DNA of 64,000 nucleotides from Bacillus_BD sp050389805. GTDB lineage: Bacteria > Bacillota > Bacilli > Bacillales > Cytobacillaceae. The stretch spans positions 1,116,001 to 1,180,000 of the forward strand of contig NZ_CP130945.1 in the NCBI RefSeq assembly GCF_050389805.1, given 5' to 3'. The position numbers and the translations under genes were made by a program. Below, in pieces: positions 46,121 to 53,200 of this stretch (positions within the stretch are counted from its first letter, which is position 1; every line of letters begins with the position of its first letter). A model generated the notes under the pieces. That model did no database searches, had not been told where the DNA came from, and saw nothing but the letters and a program-made list of their open reading frames with translations.

Positions 46121-46400
46121 TTAACTTCATTGGGCAAGAGCTTTTGTGCCGAAGTTTGTACAGGTACAGAATTCTCCCCCTTCTATATGTTGGGGATTCA
46201 AGCAAAAAGTTTACCGATTCAGTGAGGGGACAAACCCAGATGAATGAAGTTAAGTTTCCAGCGGATGTCACGGTTTTTTAATAGGAGATGATTGATCAAG
46301 CTTGACGACGGACAGGACGTCCGAGTCAGACGAGTCATGCGGATGTGGCTTATCCGAGTGTGATAAAAATCCGGACGTAAATTCGTTGGGGCGAATTTGA
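46121..46400 (+). ncRNA. Structured intergenic repeat, copy C, upstream of ytpA
   Basis: About 280 nt of non-coding sequence with clear similarity to 57927-58200. Domain 1 is closed by TTAACTTCATT (46121-46131) and AATGAAGTTAA (46243-46253). Inside are a TGTGCC/GGTACA hairpin (46145-46150, 46163-46168), a CTCCCC/GGGGA hairpin, and a GGGGACAAACCC segment. Domain 2 has GACGACGGACAGGACGTCCG, with CGGAC/GTCCG paired, GAGTCAG, GGATGTGGC and an AAATTCG/CGAATTT hairpin ending 20 nt before ytpA's start. It is either an unassigned cis-regulatory RNA or a MITE-like repeat. Confidence 0.65.
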
Positions 46401-46419
46401 TTAATTGGAGGAAGAAACA

Positions 46420-47223
46420 ATGTGGAAGTGGGAAGCGGAAGGTGAAGCAAAGGCAGTCGTCGTCATTGTACACGGTGCATTTGAACATCACCGTCGTTAT
46501 GGATGGTTAATAGAAATGTGGCGTTTATCCGGTTTTCATGTCATCATGGGAGACCTTCCAGGCCAAGGAATGACAACGAGAGCAAATAGAGGCCACATTG
46601 ATTCCTTTGATGAATATCTATATGAAGTGAAAGATTGGATTCAAGCAGCGTATCAATTCGACTTACCTGTTTTTTTAATTGGACATAGTATGGGTGGCTT
46701 AATTGCCATACGTCTATTAGAGGAGGAAAAACTGAACTTGGCTGGGGTTGTTTTATCTTCACCGTGCCTAGGATTAGCAAAGGCTCCTTCAAAATTAGTA
46801 GATCTTTTAAGTTATCCATTAAATATGATTATGCCTAGCATTAGAGTAAGTTCGAGTGTGACAGTAGAAATGGCGACAAGAAATAAGGAAGTAAGGGATG
46901 CAGATTTAAATGATACGTTATATGTCACAAAAGTCTCGATCAGATGGTATCGAGAGCTTGTTGATGCTATCAAATCTTCCTTTGAACAGATTGAGCACAT
47001 TCAAGATGTTCCTTTTCTTGTGATGCAAGGTGGAGACGATAGTATTGTTAGTAAAAATGCGGTAAAGAACTGGTTTAATATCGTTCCATTATCTGAAAAG
47101 AGATTTAAGGAATGGCCTAAATGTTATCATGAAATTTTTAATGAGCCAGAACGAGAAGAAGTTTTCGAATATGCAAAGGACTTTTTTTATAGTCAATTAA
47201 AGTCTATTGGGTATATCGTCTAA
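46420..47223 (+). CDS. ytpA: Lysophospholipase / alpha-beta hydrolase YtpA
   Basis: This is a 267-residue monoacylglycerol-lipase-like hydrolase. The first oxyanion motif is IVHGAFEHHRRYGW, the nucleophile Ser is in IGHSMGGLIA, and the catalytic His lies in KCYHEIFNEPER. In B. subtilis, ytpA is linked to production of bacilysocin, a lysophospholipid antibiotic, and forms an operon with ytpB. Start is ATG 46420; the TTG 15 nt before it is part of the GGAGG site. It is preceded by structured repeat C. Confidence 0.88.
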   Translation: MWKWEAEGEAKAVVVIVHGAFEHHRRYGWLIEMWRLSGFHVIMGDLPGQGMTTRANRGHIDSFDEYLYEVKDWIQAAYQFDLPVFLIGHSMGGLIAIRLLEEEKLNLAGVVLSSPCLGLAKAPSKLVDLLSYPLNMIMPSIRVSSSVTVEMATRNKEVRDADLNDTLYVTKVSIRWYRELVDAIKSSFEQIEHIQDVPFLVMQGGDDSIVSKNAVKNWFNIVPLSEKRFKEWPKCYHEIFNEPEREEVFEYAKDFFYSQLKSIGYIV

Positions 47224-47240
47224 GAGAGGGATCAATCATC

Positions 47241-48356
47241 ATGACAGTTCCAACTAGCTCCATTACGTTAATGGCAAAGGCGTATCGCTATATTTTTCCA
47301 ACTGTTCATAAGGAGTTAGCTTATTGGCAAAAACGAGCTGAGGATATTCCGGATGCCGAATTAAGAAATCAGGCACTCGCCAGCATCAAGCATAAAACGT
47401 TTCATTGTGAGGGCGGGGCCATTATGGCCTTACTTGCAAATAAAGAGTATAAAGAGGCAATTCGATTTATCGTTGCCTATCAAACCATTAGTGATTATTT
47501 AGATAATTTATGTGATCGTAGTACTTCATTGGACCCTGCTGATTTTGCGGCCTTACATGAAGCGATGTCTGATGCCTTAACCATTGATGCGGGAAATAGC
47601 GATTATTATCGAAACAGAAACGAACGGGAAGATGGGAACTATTTAAATGATTTAGTGGCTACATGCCAAGATGTGTTAAAAAGGAGTCAAGCCTATCGTT
47701 CCATTAAAAATAGTCTTTTAGAGCTGTGTCATTATTATTGTGATTTGCAAATCCATAAACATGTAGACCCAAAAGAACGGGTGCCTAGGTTAATGGACTG
47801 GTTCGATGAAAATAGTCACTCTGTTCCTGATATGGAGTGGTATGAATTTTCAGCTTGCTCTGGATCTACCTTAGGGATTTTTTGTATGGTTTCATATAGT
47901 ATGAATCACCAGTACAAAGAGGAGGATGTTCAACATATTCAGAATGGATATTTTCCATACATACAGGGGTTACATATTTTATTGGATTATTTTATTGATC
48001 AAGAGGAAGATAAAAGATTTGGTGATTTGAACTTTTGCTCCTATTTTAAGGATCATGATCAGTTGTTCACACGATTAAAGCACTTTATGAAACAATCAGA
48101 TCTGTATACGAAAAACTTGCCGTTTAAACGATTTCATCAATTAATCAATCGTGGATTGTTAGGACTTTATTTATCAGATGAGAAGGTAAGAGAACAAAAA
48201 GATATTCGTAAATTAGCCAAAGGTCTAATGAAAGCCGGTGGACCTATTTGTTACTTTTTCTATATAAATGCATATTTTTATCGAAAACTCAAAAGTATGA
48301 ACATAGGATCGCAGAGCAGCAAAGCAAAAAAGAGATCAGCACGATATGTGGGCTAA
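47241..48356 (+). CDS. ytpB: Tetraprenyl-beta-curcumene synthase (YtpB)
   Basis: This is a DUF2600 protein of 371 residues. B. subtilis YtpB is a class IB terpene synthase that cyclises heptaprenyl diphosphate to tetraprenyl-beta-curcumene, a precursor of C35 sesquarterpenes. The Asp-rich motif is DYLDNLCDR near residue 84, with a Lys/Arg-rich C-terminus. It is 17 nt after ytpA and overlaps the convergent ytqB by 4 nt at the 3' end. Confidence 0.9.
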   Translation: MTVPTSSITLMAKAYRYIFPTVHKELAYWQKRAEDIPDAELRNQALASIKHKTFHCEGGAIMALLANKEYKEAIRFIVAYQTISDYLDNLCDRSTSLDPADFAALHEAMSDALTIDAGNSDYYRNRNEREDGNYLNDLVATCQDVLKRSQAYRSIKNSLLELCHYYCDLQIHKHVDPKERVPRLMDWFDENSHSVPDMEWYEFSACSGSTLGIFCMVSYSMNHQYKEEDVQHIQNGYFPYIQGLHILLDYFIDQEEDKRFGDLNFCSYFKDHDQLFTRLKHFMKQSDLYTKNLPFKRFHQLINRGLLGLYLSDEKVREQKDIRKLAKGLMKAGGPICYFFYINAYFYRKLKSMNIGSQSSKAKKRSARYVG

Positions 48357-48931
48357 TCTCTTCTTTTTTCAATAGCAATGATAAAAGGGGGATGATTATT
48401 TTGATTAATAAAACCATATTGAATGACATGGGCTTTTTGCTGATCAATCGATTGGGTAAACTCAATAATCGCATCCCGCTCAACAGCACCTTCTTGATGC
48501 CCGTGATAAATCACTAAGACAATAATTCCTTCGATCGCCATCAACTCTAAAAGCTGCCTAATAGCAGCGATGGTTGTTTCAGGCTTTGTCACAATTGATT
48601 TATCCCCACCAGGTAAATAACCAAGATTAAATATGGCCCCTTTAATCTTTCCGTGTAAATCACTTGGAATGCTCTCTTTGATTTTTTCATGCCCATGATG
48701 GAACAAGGTGACTTGTTGATTAAGATGTAGGTCTTCAAGTCTTTTCCTTGTATTCAAGATCGCCTGTTCTTGGATATCAAATCCAAATACCTGCCCTGTA
48801 GGACCAACTAGGTGGGCTAAAAACTCTGTATCATGTCCATTACCTAAGGTTCCATCTACGACAATATCTCCATTGGAACAAGTTCTTTCTAATAAGTTCC
48901 TTGCAAATGGAAGTATTTGCATAACCTTCAT
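48353..48931 (-). CDS. ytqB: tRNA wobble-uridine methyltransferase (MnmM/YtqB)
   Basis: This is a 192-residue class I SAM-dependent methyltransferase with DGTLGNGHDTEFLA as motif I and FNLGYLPGGDKSI as the NLGYLPGG catalytic-region motif. B. subtilis YtqB has been identified as MnmM, which methylates nm5s2U34 to mnm5s2U34 in some tRNAs. It overlaps ytqA by 4 nt, so the two are translationally coupled. Confidence in the family is high. The specific reaction is transferred from B. subtilis. Confidence 0.9.
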   Translation of the reverse strand: MKVMQILPFARNLLERTCSNGDIVVDGTLGNGHDTEFLAHLVGPTGQVFGFDIQEQAILNTRKRLEDLHLNQQVTLFHHGHEKIKESIPSDLHGKIKGAIFNLGYLPGGDKSIVTKPETTIAAIRQLLELMAIEGIIVLVIYHGHQEGAVERDAIIEFTQSIDQQKAHVIQYGFINQNNHPPFIIAIEKRRD

Positions 48932-49884
48932 ATTTTCACTTCACTCCAACGTTTCCCTTGCCAACTGTTTCTGCGTTGCAACTCATGATCAATAGCATTG
49001 AGAACTTCCCATTTATTTACACTCCACATTGGACCAATTATTAAATCAATGGGTCCATCACCTGTAATTCGATGAACAATCGTTTCTGGGGGTAAAATTT
49101 CTAATTGATCACAGACTAAGCTTACATAGTCATCGAAAGATAGAAATTCTAACATTCCTTTTTCATATTGCTTAACCATTGGTGTTCCTTTTAATAAGTG
49201 TAGAAGATGGATTTTAATACCTTGTACATCTAGTTTTGCCACTTCTTGAGCAGTTTCCATCATCATTTCTGTTGTTTCAAGGGGAAGTCCATTAATAATA
49301 TGAGAACAAACTCGAATTCCATGCTTACGAAGTTTTTCGACCCCCTCAACATAGGTTTGGTAATCATGGGCGCGATTAATTAAATGAGCCGTCTTCTCAT
49401 GTACAGTTTGAAGGCCTAATTCTACCCATAAATAGGTTCGTTCATGCAACTCTGCTAAGTATTCAACCACGTCATCAGGTAAGCAGTCCGGTCTTGTTGC
49501 AATGGAAAGTCCGACAACTCCATCTAGATTTAATACGGATTCGAATTTCTCCCGAAGTTCACTGACAGGTGCATGGGTATTCGTGAAAGCTTGAAAATAA
49601 GCTAAATATTTACCGTTTTTCCACTTCGTGTGCATTTTACCCTTAATATCATTAAATTGCTGAACGAGATCATCTCCGCGATTTCCAGCGTAATCTCCAG
49701 AGCCAGCTGCTGAACAAAATGTGCATCCGCCGTGGGCAACTGTTCCATCCCGGTTTGGACAATCAAATCCGCCATCTAAGCTGACTTTAAACACCTTAGA
49801 CCCGAATTCTTTTTGTAAATGGTAATTCAATGTATGATAACGTTTATGATCAAAAGCATATGGGAAAGGATTTTGTTGATTCAT
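48928..49884 (-). CDS. ytqA: Radical SAM protein YtqA (TIGR01212 family)
   Basis: This is a 318-residue radical SAM enzyme with an unusual cluster motif, Cys42-x11-Cys54-x2-Cys57 (CPNRDGTVAHGGCTFC). ATRPDCLPDD, VELGLQTVHE and GLPLETTEMMMET are Elp3-like family landmarks. Recent work, as I recall, links YtqA to the step before YtqB in making mnm5-type wobble uridine in B. subtilis (MnmL). The coupled ytqA-ytqB arrangement supports a shared pathway. It is divergent from ytzC. Confidence 0.88.
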   Translation of the reverse strand: MNQQNPFPYAFDHKRYHTLNYHLQKEFGSKVFKVSLDGGFDCPNRDGTVAHGGCTFCSAAGSGDYAGNRGDDLVQQFNDIKGKMHTKWKNGKYLAYFQAFTNTHAPVSELREKFESVLNLDGVVGLSIATRPDCLPDDVVEYLAELHERTYLWVELGLQTVHEKTAHLINRAHDYQTYVEGVEKLRKHGIRVCSHIINGLPLETTEMMMETAQEVAKLDVQGIKIHLLHLLKGTPMVKQYEKGMLEFLSFDDYVSLVCDQLEILPPETIVHRITGDGPIDLIIGPMWSVNKWEVLNAIDHELQRRNSWQGKRWSEVKI

Positions 49885-50205
49885 CTTGATCTACCTCTTT
49901 TTAATTTGACTGTGCTAATAGTTAAAAGTTGATTTCTTTACTCTCCTGGTTGGGATGCATTATACTCCTGCCATCGCTCACTGATGGCGTAGTGCATTGA
50001 AACGATAATCAACAATCAAGTTTAACAAAGCCATTAATTTCAATTCAAGTATTTTAACATATATTGTTTGGTTATCCAATTCTCTAAACGAGATTGTTAA
50101 AAATAAGCAGTTTTCTTTTGGGTAAGAAAACCGGATTGGAGCAAAATAAAGAAGTGAAGCTTTATTCTTTTTAGCTTTGCAATGAATCAACAGGAGGGGT
50201 TCGGA
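49885..50205. other. Gene-free divergent region between ytqA and ytzC
   Basis: This 321-bp AT-rich stretch has a hairpin GCCATC/GATGGC around 49970-49988, near an imperfect ATGCAT repeat. I find no open frame with a ribosome-binding site. Promoters for both flanking genes are expected here, but none stands out. Confidence 0.5.
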
Positions 50206-50469
50206 ATGGCAACTCGAGATTCAATGGAAGAGTTAAAACAAAAGTGTGAAGACGTCCTTCGATTTGCAAATGATCAATATCAAGAAAGTAGCCTCCAACA
50301 ACAATACAATGACGATAATTATATACAAGCATTACAACAATTAGAAGGTGCCTATAATGATATTGCGACGATGGCGCATAGTGCAAATGGGCAACAAAGA
50401 GAAGAGCTTCACCGATTACGATTGCAAATTCAACAGGTCCAAAATAAAATGATACTTCTGCAACATTAG
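50206..50469 (+). CDS. ytzC: DUF2524 family protein YtzC
   Basis: This is an 87-residue helical protein, MATRDSMEELKQKCEDVLRF onward, rich in Gln and Glu, with QQREELHRLRLQIQQVQNKMI at the end; it matches B. subtilis YtzC (DUF2524). ATG 50206 follows AGGAGGGG; an upstream ATG at 50182 precedes that site and is rejected. Function is unknown. A sporulation role has been suggested for similar small helical proteins, but nothing here shows it. Confidence 0.8.
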   Translation: MATRDSMEELKQKCEDVLRFANDQYQESSLQQQYNDDNYIQALQQLEGAYNDIATMAHSANGQQREELHRLRLQIQQVQNKMILLQH

Positions 50470-50482
50470 GAGGATATCTTAA

Positions 50483-50647
50483 ATGAAAAAACGTTCAAAA
50501 CAACAGAATCCTGAACAGAAAACCCGTAACGGCGTAAATAATCAAGATTTGGAATTAGGTGCAGATTTTGATCTTATCAAGCAATCTAAAATAAAATATG
50601 AAAAACAAGGTGGGCAACCTGTTAAATCAAAACAACGTCCGGAATAA
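50483..50647 (+). CDS. Small hydrophilic protein of 54 residues
   Basis: An ATG frame at 50483-50647 is preceded by AGGAGG and followed by a strong terminator, so it is probably real. The product begins MKKRSKQQNPEQKTRNGVNN and continues with QDLELGADFDLIKQ and a Lys/Gln-rich end. It has no hydrophobic core or Cys. In composition it resembles small spore-enriched proteins of Bacillus, but I cannot place it in a family. It is 13 nt after ytzC and probably co-transcribed. Confidence 0.65.
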   Translation: MKKRSKQQNPEQKTRNGVNNQDLELGADFDLIKQSKIKYEKQGGQPVKSKQRPE

Positions 50648-50654
50648 TAAAGGG

Positions 50655-50684
50655 GAGCTGATTCTTTTTGAATCAGCTCTTTTT
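50655..50684 (+). terminator. Terminator after the ytzC unit
   Basis: GAGCTGATT and AATCAGCTC form a perfect 9-bp stem with a 7-nt loop, followed by TTTTT. Confidence 0.88.
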
Positions 50685-50763
50685 ATACAAAAAAATGTTG
50701 CTATTTCTAAAGATAATTATTAGAATATAAATATAATTCTGAAAATTTAAAGGAGGAGTTATA

Positions 50764-51120
50764 TTGGAACATTTAGCGAAAGAAGATGTAAGAAAAAAGG
50801 AAGAACACAATTTTGATTTTGAAAAGATTGCTAGTAGTCCGGAATTTGGGAAGTTAATGGAGTCAAAGAGAAAATTTTTAGTTCCGTTAACTGGTTTATT
50901 TTTGGCCTTATATTTTTTACTACCGATTTTAACTTCGTATACGACTATTTTGAATAAGCCCGCGATTGGTTCTGTATCTTGGACATGGGTTTATTCACTG
51001 GGGTTGTTTATTATGACATGGGTTTTATGTATGATATATGTGAAAAAAGCAGGACAGTATGACCAATCAGCGAAACAAATTATTGAAAAATATGGAAACG
51101 AAGGAGATCATAACGTATGA
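50764..51120 (+). CDS. DUF485 membrane protein, symporter partner
   Basis: This is a 118-residue protein with the DUF485 pattern: a hydrophilic N-terminus, SPEFGKLMESKRKFLVPLTG, then two membrane helices (about 41-61 and 73-95) and an AGQYDQSAKQIIEKY tail. DUF485 genes regularly precede acetate/solute:sodium symporters, as ywcB precedes ywcA in B. subtilis and yjcH precedes actP in E. coli. TTG 50764 follows GGAGGAG. It overlaps the symporter gene by 4 nt. Confidence 0.88.
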   Translation: MEHLAKEDVRKKEEHNFDFEKIASSPEFGKLMESKRKFLVPLTGLFLALYFLLPILTSYTTILNKPAIGSVSWTWVYSLGLFIMTWVLCMIYVKKAGQYDQSAKQIIEKYGNEGDHNV

Positions 51121-52649
51121 GTATGGTCGCACTTGTTTTATTTGTTGTTATTGTTGGGATGACCCTTGTGATTACGTATTGGGCCGCAAAGAGAACAAAA
51201 ACAGCAAGTGAATTTTATACAGCTGGCGGGGGATTAACGGGATGGCAAAATGGATTAGCCATCGCTGGGGATTATTTATCGGCAGCATCTTTTCTAGGTA
51301 TTGCTGGTGCGATTGCATTGAATGGCTTTGATGGATTTTTCTTTTCAATCGGATATTTAGTTGCTTATTTAGTTGTACTTTATATTGTTGCAGAGCCCTT
51401 AAGAAATTTAGGTAAATATACGATAGCTGACATGATTAATGCCCGATTTGATCAAAAAAAAGTTCGTGGGGTCGCCGCCTTAAGCACGATTACGATCGTC
51501 ATTTTTTATATGATCGCTCAATTGGTCGGTGCTGGTGCGCTTATTCAACTATTATTGGGAATTGATTATTGGATGGCTGTATTAATCGTTGGCTTTATGA
51601 TGACCATCTATGTATTATTTGGGGGAATGACGGCAACTAGCTGGGTCCAAATTATAAAAGCTGTTTTATTAATGATTGGGACTGTCGTGATTTCTTTTTT
51701 AGTGTTGATGAAATTTAATTTTAATATTTTTACTATGTTTAGTGAAATGAAAACGTTAACGCCACTCGGGGAAGATTATCTAAATCCAGGTGTTAAATAT
51801 ACGAATGGACTTGATACCATTTCTATGATGGCTGCACTTGTATTAGGAACGGCAGGGCTGCCTCATATTTTAATGAGATTTTTTACCGTTAAAGATGCTA
51901 AGACAGCTCGAAGCTCCGTTGTTACGGCAACATGGGTAGTTGGTATATTCTATATATTAACGATATTTTTAGGGTTTGGAGCAGCTGCTTTTGTTGGTTC
52001 GCAAGATATTATTAGCGCCAATGCGGCTGGGAATATGGCTGCACCGTTATTAGCTAAGGCGCTCGGAGGAGATTTTCTTATGTCATTTGTTTCAGCGGTA
52101 GCATTTGCGACGATATTGGCTGTTGTAGCTGGTCTTGTTTTATCAGGTGCATCTGCATTTGCACATGACATTTATGGACAAATTATAAAAAAAGGAAACA
52201 TTACAGAAAAGCAACAAATGTTAGCGGCTAGATACGCATCAATCGGCGTATCTGTACTATCCATAATTCTTGCGCTTTTTGCTCAAAAGATGAATGTAGC
52301 CTTCCTTGTATCCTTGGCTTTCTGTGTAGCAGCAAGTGCAAATTTACCAGTTATCATTTACACAATTTATTGGAGAAAATTTAATACGACAGGTGCTGTA
52401 ACGGGAATGTTAACAGGATTAATCACTGCATTGGTACTTGTGGGCGTGAGTCCTAACGTATTAAGTCCGGAGACTGGAGTTGCCATTCTTGTAGGAGATC
52501 CGATATTCACTCTGACCAATCCGGCTATTATTTCGATTCCTGCTGGGTTTATTGGTGCCTTTATTGGTACGGTGGTTTCGAATCGACGTGATGAAAAGAA
52601 ATATGCCGAGGTCATTGTTAAAGCAAACACAGGAATTCACACTCGTTAA
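51117..52649 (+). CDS. Sodium:solute symporter, acetate/ActP type (YwcA-like)
   Basis: This is a 510-residue SSS-family transporter with about 13 membrane helices. It begins MSMVALVLFVVIVGMTLVITYWAAKRTKTASEFYTAGGGLTGWQNG, a typical SSS start, followed by AGDYLSAASFLGIAGAI with the sodium-site helix 1. GTAGLPHILMRFFTVKDAKTARSS is characteristic of the ActP/YwcA group, likely importing acetate or another short monocarboxylate. It is in an operon with the DUF485 gene and ends in a terminator. Confidence 0.9.
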   Translation: MSMVALVLFVVIVGMTLVITYWAAKRTKTASEFYTAGGGLTGWQNGLAIAGDYLSAASFLGIAGAIALNGFDGFFFSIGYLVAYLVVLYIVAEPLRNLGKYTIADMINARFDQKKVRGVAALSTITIVIFYMIAQLVGAGALIQLLLGIDYWMAVLIVGFMMTIYVLFGGMTATSWVQIIKAVLLMIGTVVISFLVLMKFNFNIFTMFSEMKTLTPLGEDYLNPGVKYTNGLDTISMMAALVLGTAGLPHILMRFFTVKDAKTARSSVVTATWVVGIFYILTIFLGFGAAAFVGSQDIISANAAGNMAAPLLAKALGGDFLMSFVSAVAFATILAVVAGLVLSGASAFAHDIYGQIIKKGNITEKQQMLAARYASIGVSVLSIILALFAQKMNVAFLVSLAFCVAASANLPVIIYTIYWRKFNTTGAVTGMLTGLITALVLVGVSPNVLSPETGVAILVGDPIFTLTNPAIISIPAGFIGAFIGTVVSNRRDEKKYAEVIVKANTGIHTR

Positions 52650-52655
52650 GAGTGC

Positions 52656-52690
52656 GCCAACATTTCTACATTGAAATGTTGGCTTTTATA
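52656..52690 (+). terminator. Terminator after the symporter gene
   Basis: GCCAACATTTC and GAAATGTTGGC form a perfect 11-bp stem with a 6-nt loop, then TTTTATAT. Confidence 0.88.
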
Positions 52691-52864
52691 TATGGAAAAA
52701 TAATTTGTTTTTTAAAACTATTCGTATAAATGCCCGAAAAAGGTACATACTTATGGATGAAATGAATCTATTTACCTTATAACAAATTTTTATTAAAGAC
52801 ATATATTATGGAGGAATTTCCTAACTTGCATCTTAGTGGGAAATTATATACAATAGCATTATAA

Positions 52865-53118
52865 ATTGAATAGTCCGAATGACTAAGATAAGGAATAGTA
52901 GTGGTGTTGAAAACCTGCTTTTTAGAGAGCTGACGGAAGGTGCAAGTCAGTCAGGATCATCATGAACTCGCCTTTGAGTAACAGATGTGAAAGTAAGTAA
53001 TATCTGTCGTGTGTCCGCGTTAAGGAATTTTGAGCGAGTGACTTGATCACTAATGTGGGTGGTACCGCGGGAGATACATAATCCTCTCGTCCCAATTTGG
53101 GATGAGGGGTTTTTTATA
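52865..53118 (+). promoter_or_regulatory. T-box leader, leucine specific
   Basis: The T-box core TGGTACCGCG is at 53060-53069, followed by the terminator stem CCTCTCGTCCC/GGGATGAGGGG and T tract (53083-53116). The specifier codon is CTC (52967-52969) in GAACTC, the usual leucine specifier. The AG-bulge and other stem I features are visible upstream. Uncharged tRNA-Leu would stabilise the antiterminator and switch leuS on. Confidence 0.93.
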
Positions 53119-53200
53119 TTTTTTTACCTTTTAACCATAAACAAACATAAAAGCTTCTTATTTAGATGCTTTTTACATTGATAAGTAGGAGGAACACGAG

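Noticed and set aside
46219..46491. Minus-strand frames over repeat C and the start of ytpA
   Set aside because: No ribosome-binding site; the sequence is better explained as structured non-coding repeat plus ytpA antisense.
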